Below are positions 19,252 through 33,900 of a stretch of 64,000 bases of DNA, piece by piece; positions within the stretch are counted from its first letter, which is position 1; every line of letters starts with the position of its first letter. Location of the stretch: NCBI GenBank assembly GCA_014607495.2, contig CP053148.1:8680001-8744000 (forward strand), read 5' to 3'. Position numbers and translations under genes: made by a program. Origin of the DNA: Carposina sasakii. Lineage: Eukaryota; Arthropoda; Insecta; Lepidoptera; Carposinidae. Below the pieces are notes generated by a model, which searched no databases, was not told where the DNA came from, and saw only the letters and a list, made by a program, of their open reading frames with translations.

Positions 19252-20965
19252 TATGTTAAGGAGTGGCTAATAAGGTATGGCACTGAAAATGTGATTTGTA
19301 TTGACTAGTCCTTTCAACCAGAGATGTCAGCTCAGTTGGGTGGGACAAGAGGAGATACCAAATCCCTGGGCGGGACTCAAGAGGCTCACTCGCACTAAGC
19401 TCAATATCAAGAATCGACGACTAAACTTTATGTTTGGAGGTCGGTAAAAAACAAGTAAAGCCTATAGCATTCATAGTACGAGTACCTACGCTCGGACCCA
19501 ACATGGCATATTATAATCAGTATAGTAAGTATGTGGAGTGGGTGCGATAAATAAAAATAGAATTTAGTTAAGATTTGAGATCTTTTATTTGGAATTAGAT
19601 TATTTTGTTGTTGATTGCTTAAAATATCCCATGTCAAACAATTATCGGAGAAATATTCATATTAAACAAATTATTTATGTATATATGTATTTAAACTCAT
19701 CATTCTAAAAAATATACAGAATAAAAATATGAACCAAACATCTACAATGTTTAATTACATACTAACACCACGTTTTCTTTTTAAATCTATCTCAAATTTA
19801 TACAGCTTATGGGGCTCGAGTTGCTATTTTAAATATAGAGGGGAGAACTATCTGCCATCCACTAGGATGTTCTTGGATAAATTAGAATTAATTATATCTG
19901 CCTTATCATTTCTGTGGCAAGGCAAATGCCTCAATTTGTACTGCACTGCAGTGCACTCCCACCCACGAAGATCACATAGGCAATGTATATTTATCTATAT
20001 TAGCTAGCGATCGCGCTCCAATGAAACGAAATTTGGTACGATTCCTAGTACTGTATTCATTGAGTGCGAAAGAGACATACCGACATAGGCTGGCGCGTGA
20101 GTTACTCAACATAACGTAGTGTGCGTTTTCAAATGATCCGGTTAGTATGGTTGTCCTTAATATTAGAAGAGTGAGGGATGCAATAAGCTCACTGGCTCTT
20201 TGGTTGACATTTAATGGAAAATTTTATTGGACAATGTAGTGCTTTTAAGGCACAAAACTAATTTAATTTCCAACATTAGGCTAATCAATTCCAAACCAAT
20301 AAATAGATAAAATTTCTTACAATTAAATTCTATAATCTAATATGTACAAATTGTTTTAAAAACTACAGACCATTCATCTTATAATCATAATTTCATTAAT
20401 TTAAATCAATGTAAAATAAAATTATATAGGTAAAAAATGTACAGATAAATACATATTTGATCTTAGGCAATGATCGGATATTGGTTCCAATTTATTTCAG
20501 ATTGATTTGGAGTAAAGGCCCTCAAATCCAAATATCCATCAGTGACTAGATATCATAATTTTGCAAACAATATTTCATATTTGTAACGTTAACTAACGAT
20601 GGACAGTAGAATATATAAATAAAGTCTATCCAAAATTAGTGATTATCTTTTGACACGAAACTAGGTATGTAAAAAGAAACAAGTTTCACTATGACCAATT
20701 CCGAAACATTAAAAAAAATATATTAATAATTTTTATTTAAAAAATCAGCTGTTCCATACATTCTCGAATAATGACTGCACTAAAATAGACTTAAGCGCCG
20801 AGCGTTTTTTTCACGCCGCCGCCGCCGATTTGCTTTTCGGCGTGAAATCGGCGCTTGTATTTACTAAATATTCTAATACTTACGAAATAAGTATACATAG
20901 ATATTGTTTTATAAGGTTATTATGCCTACCTTTAGTGTTTTTAAAACACAACACATTTATTATTA
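19252..20965. other. Intergenic, no gene seen
   Basis: AT-rich with no supported exon. 19345-19365 repeats GAGATACCAAATCCCTGG, seen also near 6420, 36600 and 44490. 20808-20855 contains a GC-rich CACGCCGCCGCCGCCGATTT motif that can pair with the nearby TCGGCGTGAAATCGGCG. Confidence 0.35.
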
Positions 20966-21310
20966 ACTAGTGGACGCTCGCGACTCCGTCTGTGTGGACT
21001 ACAGAAAAAACAAAATGTCGAAATTATCCCGGATAAAAACATTTTCCCGCGTTAAAAAGTAGCCTATATGTTAAGTGGGACCTGTCACAATATATTCTTG
21101 AAAACTGCATCGAAATCGGTTCAGCCGTTTCTGAGATTAGCGTGCACAAACGCAGACAAACCGACAAACAGACAAAAAATCTAAAAATCATCGTTTTGGG
21201 TTCTATTGCGTTGATAAAGGTCTCCTATAATATTTTTTCTCATATATCTTCCATGTACAGACAGCGATCCGTACATTTTTATAATATGTATAGATTGACG
21301 TGATACATGG
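20966..21310 (+). repeat. RTE-type LINE 3'-end copy
   Basis: 'AGTGGACGCTCGCGACTCCG' followed by the usual AAAATGTCGAAATTATCCC, TAGCCTATATGTTAAGTGGG, 'GCATCGAAATCGGTTCAGCC' and GATTAGCGTGCACAAACGCA blocks, then AACCGACAAACAGACAAA and TTTATAATATGTATAGA. Confidence 0.75.
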
Positions 21311-21659
21311 AATTTATAATGATATCTATTTTCAGAAAAAAATAAGTAACTGAAAACCTATTAAAAACTGATACCCGATTATCTATGCTCGTAAGTACAC
21401 ATGCGCGAACTTTCCCCTTCCACGACACTCGATGTTCTTATTATGTTTGCCCCGATCTGTACCTCAAATATAAACTATGGAGATATATCTCAATTCTTCG
21501 CGCCCAAATCACGCCGCCGCCGCCGATTTTAGACCGGCGTCCGCCAAAATTGAATTTCCGATAACAGTTATCATCATCATATAACACAAAACACACGCAT
21601 AAAAAATTTAGTAGTTATGTATCTTTATTTTTCAAAAGCACACGTCTATTTGTGATTTT

Positions 21660-22650
21660 GGGTTTCACTTTTCTTAACCCTGATAATGTGTATGGATACA
21701 GACAGAAAATTTTCGAGAATTTTTCAAGGCACGTATTTCGGCTTCTTGTGCGTCTTCTGAGTTGGTGTTTCCCATAGTAACCATGAAATACTTTGTTGTA
21801 GTAGGCATTTGATACCAGGGAAAGGTTTTGCGCAATACAGTACTAATTTTTTTGCCTAGTCCGCTTCGAGAACAACATATAATCTATAAATTAAACCTTT
21901 ATGTCAATTTCCGCAAGATAATCAGAATCACTACCTGGCCTTGGCTTATCAACATTTTTTTCGAAATTGACTTGTTTTTTCTTATATACAAGTACATTGG
22001 CTATTTTTAATTTATATCCTATATGTAAAATATGCAAAATTGACTTGATCATTGGATAAACAATGATTAAAATCATTGTGATTTTATTAATAAATGTTGT
22101 ACAAGTAGCTCTATCATTGTCAAATTCATATGGAAATTGCTTCTCCGCCTTCTAAATAGTTGTTGACTAAAAACATTATTTCATCAGTGCATAAATGTTC
22201 AGAATACAATTGACAAAATATCCTTTTCTCCGCTCTCTTTTTCTTCGTAACAAATGAGTTATAAACATATAATTGTTCTTTCCCCTCTTCTTGATTTATT
22301 TAATAAGAACCATCACTACCCCATTTTGTTATAAGACCGTCTCCTTTGTTCATTTTTAATTGCTCCACTACTAGAACAGTAAATTTTGTACTAAGTTTGC
22401 TCAGTGCTACCATATTATCATAGGGTGGATAAATATGACATACTTCTTTAGCGTAAGAGACACATTACTGGTATTTTGTTAAACCTGCCTCTACAATGCA
22501 TTATGCACTTACTTTGGTTCTTCGCTTTCAAATCTTGGACGCAGATGTTCTGTACTCCATTTGTCAGCATTAGGGTAGATTTTTCTATTCAGCTCTGTCA
22601 GTGAAATTTTTGGATGGTCTGCCAGCATTCTCAAAATATTTTCCAGCTGA
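21660..22650 (-). pseudogene. Transib-like transposase relic
   Basis: Several minus-strand segments read as coding but are broken. One (about 22650-22515) gives RMLADHPKISLTELNRKIYP. A second (about 22460-22310) gives VCHIYPPYDNMVALSKL and ends LITKWGSDGSY before a stop. A third (about 22270-22110) gives RAEKRIFCQLYSEHLCTDEI. A fourth (about 21830-21680) gives FPWYQMPTTTKYFMVTMGN then SEDAQEAEIRALK. The YPPY, KWGxDGS and PWYxMP…SEDAQEAE blocks match what I recall of Transib (RAG1-related) transposases: the first catalytic Asp and the C-terminal helices. The family call is inference, since other cut-and-paste families share such blocks. Confidence 0.45.
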
Positions 22651-24451
22651 ATACAAAAAGTTAGGTAAGCGATTCCTCGTTTTTATTTTGATCTTTGTTT
22701 AATATACAGTTCTTCATTCTTGATGTTTGTGACATCTTTTTCACTGCAGGTAATAACAGGCAAATATCAAAACGAGACACCGTGATAGTATAATAACTGA
22801 TGAGAGTAGCATGACTTCAGACATAAAGAAAAAATTTTTTATCATTACTCTTCGATTTTATAACTTCACCAAGGTGAAAAGCGTTTCTAACTAATGGAAA
22901 ACGTCCTGACTGGGAAAATTTTTTTTGAGAGGTTTGTAGTTTGTAGGAGCGCTGGTTTTTCATACGAAAATTCGAATTTGTATGGAAGTTGCAAAATCAG
23001 AGGAGGATTAGGGAATGGTGGTGGGCCGAAATAGAAAAAAAAACAATTTTGTGTTTATATTAATCATATTTTCAGAAAAAAAAAATATTTTTGTTTCGGG
23101 TCTGGTCGGGTCTACCTGAAAAAAGAGAGTATAACTTCAAAAACAATAAGGAATTCTGATCAACTTAATAGAGTCACAAGTGATCCAAAAATAACATATT
23201 ATTACATAATTATAAAGCAATTCCATAATAATATGTATATAACAATTTTGTTGTTTAAAGCACAGATAATAACCATTAAGTTAGTTTAGCCCATTTTATT
23301 AGTCACAGGGCTTTGTATCGAGGAATTGAGACCCGATAATATTTTTACAATTAAATTTCCACCTATGCGCGTCCGCCGCCGATAATTACATCATCGAGAG
23401 AAATGTATGGAACAAATTTTTTCAATATTTCGATTATAGTGAAAGTTGTTTCTTTTTACCTACCTAGATAATCAAATCACTAAAATTGACATTTCATTGG
23501 GTAAAATATGCTGCTTGAGTTATAAAACACTGTCATAAATAACAATCAGCATTTATTTAATAAGGCCATTGCTCCACTATACTTGCTTATTATCAATATT
23601 CTCCACTTATCACACATTATGCATTTCAGTGGCCTGTCATTGGCCTTTAAAATATTTTTGAATACAAAACGCTATCAGGATGTTTGTGACCCAGGCACCT
23701 TGTATTTTGGTGTGGAAAACACTACGCATAAAATTTTCCGTTACAGAAAAAAAAGTTTACATTCAAAAACCTGATCAACTTAACAAGTCCAAAAATCAGT
23801 GACATAATAACCATTAAGAATTAGTGGATCGGATATCGCAGAGAGCAAAGATTACTGATAATTCACATTGACAATGCATCAACAGTATTATCAGTTCATG
23901 TTTAGCCAGATGGTTCTCTGACCAGCTGTAGAGCCAGCTGTATTATCATGAAAAATAAATAGATGAAAACCAAATAATCCTCATTTCATCAGTCACTTTG
24001 CAATCTAAAACGATGCTAACAGTGACTGGGTTCATATTATTAAAAACATTGGTTACATTTCATACACTCATATCACCAGTCCTTTTCTTCTATTGTACTC
24101 GACTCTGCTATACCAAACAGGGTCTGGTAACCTGATCCCAGGGTTGCCAGACACTATATTTATAGCCTGTTTACAGGTAGAGGAAATATAGACAGAAACA
24201 TCTTGCTTTTCTATACCTATACAATTAATACCAAATATTATAATTAATTTAAATTTCATGTCACAACATCTATCAAAGACAAAAATAAAATTAAACATTA
24301 ATTGAATTACATCTCTAATTAAACTGTTACATTCTACTCAAGAGTAAAAGAACTGGTAACATTTAGTTAAAACTTGGCAAAATATAACTCCCGTTACACA
24401 TACACATGTATGTAAACCATTTAGGTAGCTCGGCATAGACAAACCTGGGGT
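22651..24451. other. Intergenic 3' of ANKRD11/12-like gene
   Basis: No supported exon. 23366-23385 repeats the GTCCGCCGCCGATAA motif related to those at 20812 and 21512. The ANKRD 3' UTR must start at 24451 and run leftward. No AATAAA on the minus strand was found in the first ~300 bases. Confidence 0.35.
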
Positions 24452-27400
24452 TCAGGCCGGCAGATCGAAGTTGGACACGTGGACCTGCGGCACATGTGTT
24501 GGATCGATTTTGGGCGTGGTCTTGTGGTCGCACATGCCCAGCTCCTTGAGTTTCCACCCCCAGCTCATGGTCTGCACGGCGTGCAGGCTTTCGGCTTCAA
24601 TGTGCTGCCGGCGAAGCATGCCCTCCTTCATCTTCTCCCACTTGTCATCCACCTCCTGCAGCCAGGAGTTGATCTGGCGGCCGTTGCAGCGGGAGCGCTG
24701 CGCGTTGCGTTTCTCTTCCTGCTCTGGTGCCAGCACGTTATACACTTCCTTGTCTCGCAGTAATGTGCACACTGAGAAAGGAAGAGCCTGGAACAAATTC
24801 AAGAACAATTCCATCAATATTTATTTTGTTCAAAGAGATATTTCTTAAAACTAATATACAGGATGTTTAGTACTTATTAAGTTATTTGACATGAGATATA
24901 AGCGATAAACTTGACTCAGTAATCCATACAACACTGACTTCAGTGCCTACCTATGAATTAACCATAGATTTTCAAAAACCATTTGTATACAACAAGCCTT
25001 GTTAGCTATTCTTACAAAAAGTTTAAATATTATCTACAATACCAATAAATTTTAAATTCAATGAATAGAGTTTCACAGTAAAGATTCAGAACACTTTTAC
25101 ATATCCATACAAACATATCGACACGACACTGTCCTTTATTTGACTCTTACGACATGCACGGAAGGAGATGCAGCTGATGTATTCCAGTGAAAAATAAAAT
25201 ATACAAACTTGGTTGGTAACCGCACGTTCGGCGCGCCCGTGCACACGTAGGATCTCTTGCTCCACAGACAGCACTAACTTTTCTTTTTCTACGAGATGTT
25301 GTGTTCGTAATCGAATCCTAAATGAGAGTAAAACAATATGTTTACAAATATATCTATGTCGTGTAATTAGACATGGAAAAGTTATTATTAACCAATTAGA
25401 CAATAATTGTTAAGGTCATAGCTCATTGGAGTCACCCTTCACCTCCAGCCACGTCCATAATAGTCGGGTGATGTTATAAATTACAATCTATCGCGTTACA
25501 GGAAAGGAAAAGGACTTCCCAGTAAAATACAAAAAAAAAATATAAGATTTTTTTCCGAAAAATCCCTATCTCAAAGATTAAAAATCATAGTTGCCCAGTT
25601 TCAAACTACCTAGTGCCTCAAAAATGCCAAACAGTAGAACCCTCATGGTTGGGTTCTAGGTGTTCTAATGAGCCCTGACCAAGCACATAAAATGCACATA
25701 AATAGCTACATTTACTTAAATAACTTTTGGAAACTACTAGTACACTGGCTGGAATGCAATACTTTTCATGCAATAGTATATTTTAAATACCTAAAAGTAA
25801 TGAAGTAAAATTAGAAAGCAGGATTGATTACATATTCATTAAGAATAATATTATTTCAAAAAATGTTAAGTAAATGTGTAAACCATCAAGGTCAGTGATC
25901 TTTGTCCATCTTATTCTGAAAAATTTGATACTAGTTCTTAGTTTACGTCATGGAACAATTAAATATAAGATTGGTCATGTGCCCGATTGTTATTGGTATC
26001 AGTGGATTTGGTGGTTTACTAATGTTTGACCAAAAAATTTTTGAGGTCATTCGACCAACATTTCACCAAATTGGCAAAAAATTGACAAAGGAGACATTTG
26101 ATAAAAGTATCATCTTACAAAATCTCACTTAGCAAATGATCCATTAGCAAACACTACATTTGTTAAATGTGTTGAATATTAAAATGTCAATTGACCTTTT
26201 TCATTTCACCAAATAATATGTTTCGCAAATTAAGCATTTGTCAAGATTAGATAGAAAAAAGATTAGATACAATATTAGATAGAAGGCAAGCATGATTTTT
26301 TAAAATTTAATCATCATGAATTATTATTTATTAATGTGAGAAACGCACTAAAGTTGTATTTACATCAACCTAACCCGCTTGTCGCAACGCTCCTCGCTAA
26401 CCTAAGCTGTATGTGTATGACCCATAGTGCAACTCGTAGTATACCTGTGTTTTTTCCATTCTGTCTAGATATAATACTAATACTTATACTATATTCCTTT
26501 CCGGAAAGTCCAAAGTGAAAGTCCAGTTAATTTGACACATACCATATCTATTATTAGATTTATTAATAAACAAAACACTTGTCAAATAATACATGTTATC
26601 AAACGTTTTTAGGTCAATAGTAGTTTTTTCTGATAACTCAGTTGCTAGTTGATCATTGTGTAATGATTATTATAAAATTTAAATTTAAGTGTTGATCATT
26701 TGGTAAAGTGAGTTATTTGTAAAATGATTAGTAGTGAAATAAATGATCAATCGGCAAAACCATTTTTTTTTCTAAACATTGTTTGTCAAGCGTAATTTTG
26801 CCAAATGACTTGGTCAAACAGCAGGACCCCGGATTTCGTGTTACCCCGGCGCCAGACATAGCTTCAAAGATTTGCACACTTCTTTGAATACTTTGCAATG
26901 CTTTAAAAACACATTTGAACACATATTAGCGCAACCTGTCAGACATGTTTCGCAAAGACTTTTCTCCACAGTTCGCTGGTAGACAACAAACAAGATGGAC
27001 GACGATTTTATTATTTATGTGCATGTAATTATTTTTTACGTGTGCAATAAAATTTAAGGAAACGTCCGAGAAGGAGGCGCGAATGGATGTGTGAAATGTA
27101 CCGTAATAAAACAAGGGACCTATGTACATATTTTGATGAATTTTTCAATACAGTCTCACATAACAGTTTCGCTCAACAATGCTCGCGCAAATGGACTTTA
27201 CGCAAGTGTTGCAGGCTACGCAAACATTTGAACACATACGACTTTGAATGCTTTGATGTGCGCTTAAAAACCGACACCGCATGGCAAAGTGCAAATCTCT
27301 GTCCAAACTTTGGACACATATTCAAAGTCTCGTGCCACACATGGTCATCAAATAAGTGTTCAATCAAGTGAAGCTATGTCTGGCGCCGGCCTTAGATATG

Positions 27401-27949
27401 CGGCTATTTTATCCATGTATTATACACCGTAAAAAATTCGTAAATGCACAGATCTTTCTCGTTCCTGGGAAATTCGGCACATTATTAGTGGAGACTGAAA
27501 TTGTAGATATTACATTACAACTAAGCCGTACCTTTCTCGCTCCTGCTCCATGAATTCGCTGGTAAGCTGTGGCGGTAATGACCGCGGAACCTCTATAACC
27601 GGATCAGGGTTGACGTTGCTCTGCAATGTGTAAGTCGCTCGGTTCATCAGATATTTGTTGAAGTCCTTCGGCGGCTTAGGTTTGACAGGGAACAGGCTTT
27701 TTACACGACGTTCTTTCTGCAAAGAGTGTTACATTAAAGTAGGTTGTCACATTGTTTAACGTACGTACGTTTTTGAATGTATACGAACCTGTTTACGTAT
27801 GTGCAAATACATTTGGTACGGGTTGGAGTGAGTAACGGCGTGAGCGGCTGAGCTAGACTCGGATTGCTCCGTATTTTTTTGCTCCCGCGAGTGATCCTTT
27901 GACGCTTTTAGTTTACGTTTCCGCGGGTGTAACTCCGTGTTCCCCGCAC
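24452..27949 (-). CDS. ANKRD11/12: ANKRD11/12 conserved C-terminal domain, exons 10-13
   Basis: Exon 10 ends ELHPRKRKL … HSNPYQMYLHIRKQ. Exon 11 has SLFPVKPKPPKDFNKYLMNR, and exon 12 LRTQHLVEKEKLVLSVEQEI then LRVHGRAERAVTNQ. Exon 13 reads ALPFSVCTLLRDKEVYN, INSWLQEVDDKWEKMKEGML and RRQHIEAESLHAVQTMSW. This order (PxQMYLxIRKQ, LFPVxPKxPKxF, EQEILRVHxRAxRxxxNQ, PFSxCTxLxDxEVYN, WLQxVDDK, RxxxEAxxLxAVQ) is the diagnostic C-terminus of ANKRD11/12. In vertebrates this end carries a repression domain and a degradation signal. The stop lies at 24454-24452. It is the best-conserved part of the gene and fixes the identification. Confidence 0.92.
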
Positions 27950-30900
27950 CTAGACATCACAAAAACAGTTTAAACCAACAGTTTGATGCACGAATAAGTA
28001 ATCATGTTATAAAAAAAATACAATACGCACCGACCCCGCGTGGTGAATTATGGCCCGATCCTCTCCGTAAGGTAGAGAGACCTGTGCCCAGCAGCGGGAC
28101 ATATATGGGTTATTATTGGATTTCACTTGTATTAATTATTATATCAATAACGGACGAATCTTACCAGATTCCGATCTGCTTGTGCTCGTGGAAGGACCAT
28201 GATCGTCATGCCCCTAAAACAAAAGAGAGAAGCTAACTGTAATACAATATTGCCAACAAAAAGATACATAATTATATATAATAGCCACAATAAATAAGAA
28301 TAGTAAGTACACTGATATTGGAGATAACAAAAATAAGGTTTAACAGTTTCTAACAAGTCATACACAGAAGGAGATCATTCATCACACCAAAGCATGCAAT
28401 ATGTAAGTATAGAGGTTTCGTTTCCGCAGTAAGCATAACAGAGTCCTACGTGCAACATATAAACTGCCGATATAAACATGGAATGTCAGTACGAGCGTAC
28501 AATAACGTTCTGTACCGTACAAGGTCGTAGTGTCGCCGGCTAACCCTACAGTACCTGTTACAACTAATTGATAACTTACAGAGCCCGATGGTGGCGGGCT
28601 CTTGTTGGAATGGAAAGTAGAATGATTGCCGGCTCCGGAGCGATTCTCCGACCCTTTCTGAGGGGACGCCCTCTCCTTGTCCTTCTCTCTTTCTCCATCG
28701 TTCGTCCTGTGCGAACGTAGGACTCTTTGTGCAGCCTTGGGAGGAAAAATATCTTTTGAGTAAACAGATATTGTCGCCGCCAGTGTGCCCAGCGCCGCTG
28801 GTGCCAGTGGGGGCGGCCTTGTGAACATCAGATGTACTGTGGCCTATCCAATCTCCAAATTAGTGTGGTATTAGTAATGACATTAGTATTCAATTTGTTA
28901 CATCACGCAGTGTTAGCGGGTGGTAGGTTATGGTGGCGGAGGGTGTACCTTGGTGCTCTCGTGCCGTTTCTCTTCCACGATGCCCTCGGAGCTGTCGGAA
29001 GCCTGTCCCGCGTCGCTGGTGGTGCACGGGATGACGTATGGCAGGGTAGAGATGCTGCCTCTGCCTTTGCCGCTGCCGCGCGTTCCTGTGCCCCCTGTCC
29101 ACAATAAGAAATCAATATCCTTTGGCTGGGGAGAGGACATCAGATACCATTTTAGCTACGTCGGTTGCATTGCAGTTGTGTTCTTACCGTCTCCTTCCTG
29201 CTCATTGCGACTGCCGGACCCGCCGCCTGGGATCACGATCTTAAGAGGCGGTACTTTTGGCGCGTTCGACTCGTGGCTCTTTGGTTCATCGTCGTTGTCT
29301 CCTGTGTCCTTCGATTGGTTCGGTTTAGGGCTCGCCACTGGACTTTTCCTGTCTTGCTTACTCGATTGAGAGCCAGATGATTTTCCACTGCCTGAAGATT
29401 TTCCCTATGGCAAATGCGGAAATGACTTGAGTGACAATGACAATAAACAATAACACAGAAATTTCTACAAATAGCAAAAACCTATGCTGATGCATGTGAT
29501 GGCCTCAAGAGAATATACATTCGCTGCATCTCCTTCCGTGCATGTCCGTTGTGCATTTGCGTTCATCTTGGCTATGAGCTAGCAACTTGTCATTGATCTT
29601 TAATATCTATATACTAATCTATATCTATACATATAATAAAAATGTAACGGATCGCTGTCTGTATATGGAAGATATATGAGAAAAAATATTTCAGGAGACC
29701 TTTATCAACGCAGTAGTACCCAAAATAATGATTTTTTGAATTTTTTGTCTGTTTGTCGATTTGTCTGTGCGTTTATGCACGCTAATTTCAGAAACGGCTG
29801 AACCGATTTCTATGCAGTTTTCAGGAATATATTGTGACAGGTCCTACTTAACATATAGGCTACTTTTTATCCCGGGAAAATGTTTTTATTCCAGATAATT
29901 TCGTCATTTTGTTTCTCTGTAGTCTACGCGGACGGAGTCACGGGCGTCCACTAGTCTATACTAATATTATAAAAAGGTAAACTTTGATTGTTTGTTTGTT
30001 TATTTGCAGCGAATAAGCTCCGAAACTACTGGACTGATTTCAAAAATTCTTTCACTGTTAGAATTCTTATTGGACCTGGATAAACATAAGCTATAAGAAT
30101 TTCCCGATTTTCCCACGGGAAGGCAGTGTTCCGAAAACCCCGACATTTCTAGTTGATCCCGTATATCGACGTAGTTCGACGAGAGAACCAATTCGCTAGA
30201 ACAAACCACCTATCAAATGTTGATAGTTTCTGAGATTTTTTTTTTTTAATTGCCAGTCATTTGGAGATCGAAAAAAAATTTTGAATTGTACTTTCATTCA
30301 TGAAATTTGACACAATATTTATTTATCTCATAATATTTCATCGTATATTATATATGCAGATGATTTAAAGAAATTTTAAAAAATCTAATTTTAGTTATTA
30401 ATATTTTTTTTAAAGAAAAATTGTCACTTTCAGCACGTAATTTTTATACTAATAATTACTCACTATTATATCTATCTACAGAAAACAAATCAGCACCGTA
30501 ACTCGTGGATAACTGGAGATATTTGTAATTTCATATATCAGTGCCTGTTAAAAAATAATAGCAAAGTTCATTTTTCAAATATTCTAGGATCAGGATTAAA
30601 GTGGACATAAAAGTGTAAAAAGATCCATCAATGGATTTTTACAATGGATCTTAGTGAACCTAGGACATATTTTTCTTGCGAGTGGATAGCGTTACAGCGC
30701 GTAAAAAGGGTTATGTTTACATTGCTTACCCTACTACGGGTATCTAGGCACTTATATCGATGATTTATAACTATTATTTGACTATTTAAGATACCTGATG
30801 CGAGTTCTGCGAGTGCAATTTGCCGCCGCCCTTGCCTTGCTGCACCCCTTTAGAGGAGCTCGCTTTGGACGAGGCGCCGCCTTTGCCCTGGGCGGACCCG

Positions 30901-33900
30901 CCAGTCTTACTCGCAGGCCCCGGCAACTTGTTTCCCGTTAGGACTCTACAACAAAACCATTGATTGGACAAATTAATAAAAGGATTATTGAAATCTAAAC
31001 TACCTGTATGTGGTTCAACATTAATATTATTATGCTATAATAGGAAACCTGTTATTGGCATTAATTATTAATACAATACCTATATTTGTTTGTAAAAAAA
31101 AAACTATAGTTATAAGCTGTAGGTTTGATCAATAAATAAAAATAACAGCCCCCTTATTACCTATCTAGCAAAAGCGATGGCGAAAACTGTACAAAATTCG
31201 CTAATTGCTTCGTCAAGTTCGTATTACATAAAATGAATTTCAAAGGAAATTTTACATTTCAACGCGAATATTCTACAATTTTTGTTATCCTGCTGTTTTG
31301 GCTTTGCTATTGAAAATTAGGTAATCAGGGGGTGGTACATATTCAATGTAAATACAGGGTGTAACAGAAAGGGTATGTTAAGCGAAAAGCTATATAAATA
31401 GCCCACTAAAAGGAACCTACCCACAATTTTACATACCTTTTCGCTTAACATACCCTTTCTGTTACACCTGTATATTGTTAGTTTTACCTACTGAATGAAT
31501 TTTGCTTATTTTGAGTTTTAAGCAGATCAGAAGAGATTTATTTGTAATAATATAAATATTATAATTTAAAATTATAATAATTACCGTCCTGTCCCACTTC
31601 TAGCTACGGGCGCGGGCTTCCCCATTGGCTCCTTTTCCTCAGCCGTATTTCTTTTCCTACGTTTTGTGCTATCCTCTTCGGCGGGCTCGGCTTCATGACT
31701 GTCATCCTGGTATGATCTCTTGGCGCCCCCACTGGATTCGTCTTGGGTTGAGGACACCACGCCGCTACTTAGCTGCGATCCTTCTAAAAAAACATTTTTA
31801 ATTGAGGAATTCTGGCTATGCAAAAAAATAACTTTAGAAACAAATTGTGATCAATTTTTACTGTCACACTAAAATATTAATTTAAAAGTTGTTCTACCTT
31901 TCTGTGTCTGTCTGAGCTATTTACATTAAGAATTGAAAGGGGAAGATTTAACTAATTTTAGATTAACCTTTAAGTGTCACACAGTCAGAATCGACAACAT
32001 TAATTTATCTATCTATCTACATAGATGTTAGTGCTGCTGGATTAGGCTTAGACTATAATACATACCATCACGGCTTTCCGATGAGTTTCCCTTGTCTTGA
32101 GCCTCTTTCCCTTCAAAGTGTTCGCCCGCTGCTAGGCCCTCCATGCTGGTCCGCTTACCACTATCGCTGTTGGCACTCGCATTGCCGCCCTTCTTCCCGA
32201 TGTCATCCCTTGTCCGTCCAACGTGTGAAGCCCTCGCGTTATTTTCTAAAGACAATAACAATTAAATAACTTATTCATATATTGTATATTTTCCAGTAGG
32301 TACTATAATTTTATGCAAATTATTTGACAGCACAAAGTTTAAAAAAGATGAATATATATTTTAGATACTTGTTTTAAGTGGAGAATGCACCCTACTTGTA
32401 CCATAAATGTGGAACCATCTAAATGAGGAAACTTTTAGGTATTGTATAGTTATTGTACATAATATTATAATTATTTTAGTTATTGTTACCATTTGTTTCC
32501 CAAATAAAAGAATTGAATTATAGTTTTTGTGTGAATGTATTGAAAGTTTTTAGTTTTATAATGCTGTTGTGATAATAACAAAAGAATTTGACATTTAGAA
32601 CAAACAGAGAAAAAGATTGTATTACTTGTAGATTACAGGAAATCTAGATTTTTTATTTTCAGTGCCTTAAAATAACAATACTGACCTCATGAAATAGTTT
32701 CAATTCAGCATAGTGTCAACATTAAAAAAATATTTTAAGTAGGTAATAGGGTCTATTTTGACAGTCACACTTAAACCTAAACATAAGATTAGTCCTACCT
32801 GCCCTTTTCTCTCTCAGCACTTTATGTTAAGAATGGAGAGAGATAGACCTTACTAAGATTAAGTTCACATTTAAGTGTGGTGGTCAGAATCAATCATATT
32901 GTATTATAGTGGAAGCCTGTGACTCTGTCCACATGGACTGCAGAAAGAACAAAATGTTAAAATTATCCGAGATAAAAACATTTTACCAAGATAAAAAGTA
33001 GCCTATATGTTAAGTGGGACCTGTCACAATATATTCTGCATCGAAATCAGTTCAGCAGTTTCTGAGATTAGCATGCACAAACAGCAATTACTTATAGTTT
33101 TATTATACATATAGATTATAAAACATAATCAAGTAATATTTTTGCTATCATCTGTGGCTCTAAATTGTATATTTAATAAAACAATGTGCATACTAAACTG
33201 TGTTTATGCTATGTCGTATTTTACATATCAATAAAGAACTTTGAAAATCAAAAATCAAACAAGACAAAAACATACAAGATAATACCTGTAATATTACCTA
33301 CATACAATTGTCATAACAGGGCATCTGTTTTTATTATAATAAAAATTTGATAAGCTCGATAACAACATAAAATATTGAAGATAAAATATTGTGGGTATAC
33401 AGGATTTACCCACTAAACCTATACGATGAAGCTGACAAGAATTTTTTCAACTTCAACTTCTCATTGTAAATGGCTCTGTCAATAAAATTGATAATAAATA
33501 ATGTAATAAAATTTTAATCTCATAAAAGATCGAGACAAACTACTAAAAAGTACTTTGACAAAAGAAATTATTTCAATACTTTAGAATGACTGTGCCTAAA
33601 TTTAACCTACATACTTAATTAACTACTTACATACTTTAAAACAAATTAAATAATTTCATAACTTATTTCTCAGTTATCTACTGGATGAGTTTGGTTGTCA
33701 GGCAGACAGAAACCAGTGTTTGCTCATGCACATTAATTAATGAGATGACCCAAGTCAACGTGCCATCAAATAATTTTAAGTAGGTAGGAACGTTCTTCGT
33801 TAATACCTATTGAATAATGTTACAACAGGGCGTAAAAACAGAATTATGGTCGCCCATCAGGTCACTACTAAATGTACACAGGTCATAGCGTAGCGCAAGT

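Noticed and set aside
24471..24848. Plus-strand 94-125 codon frames
   Set aside because: Antisense shadow of the last ANKRD exon.
28832..29369. Plus-strand frames of 70-149 codons
   Set aside because: Complement of ANKRD exons 6-8, whose splice phases and conserved VPPLKIVIP box are on the minus strand.
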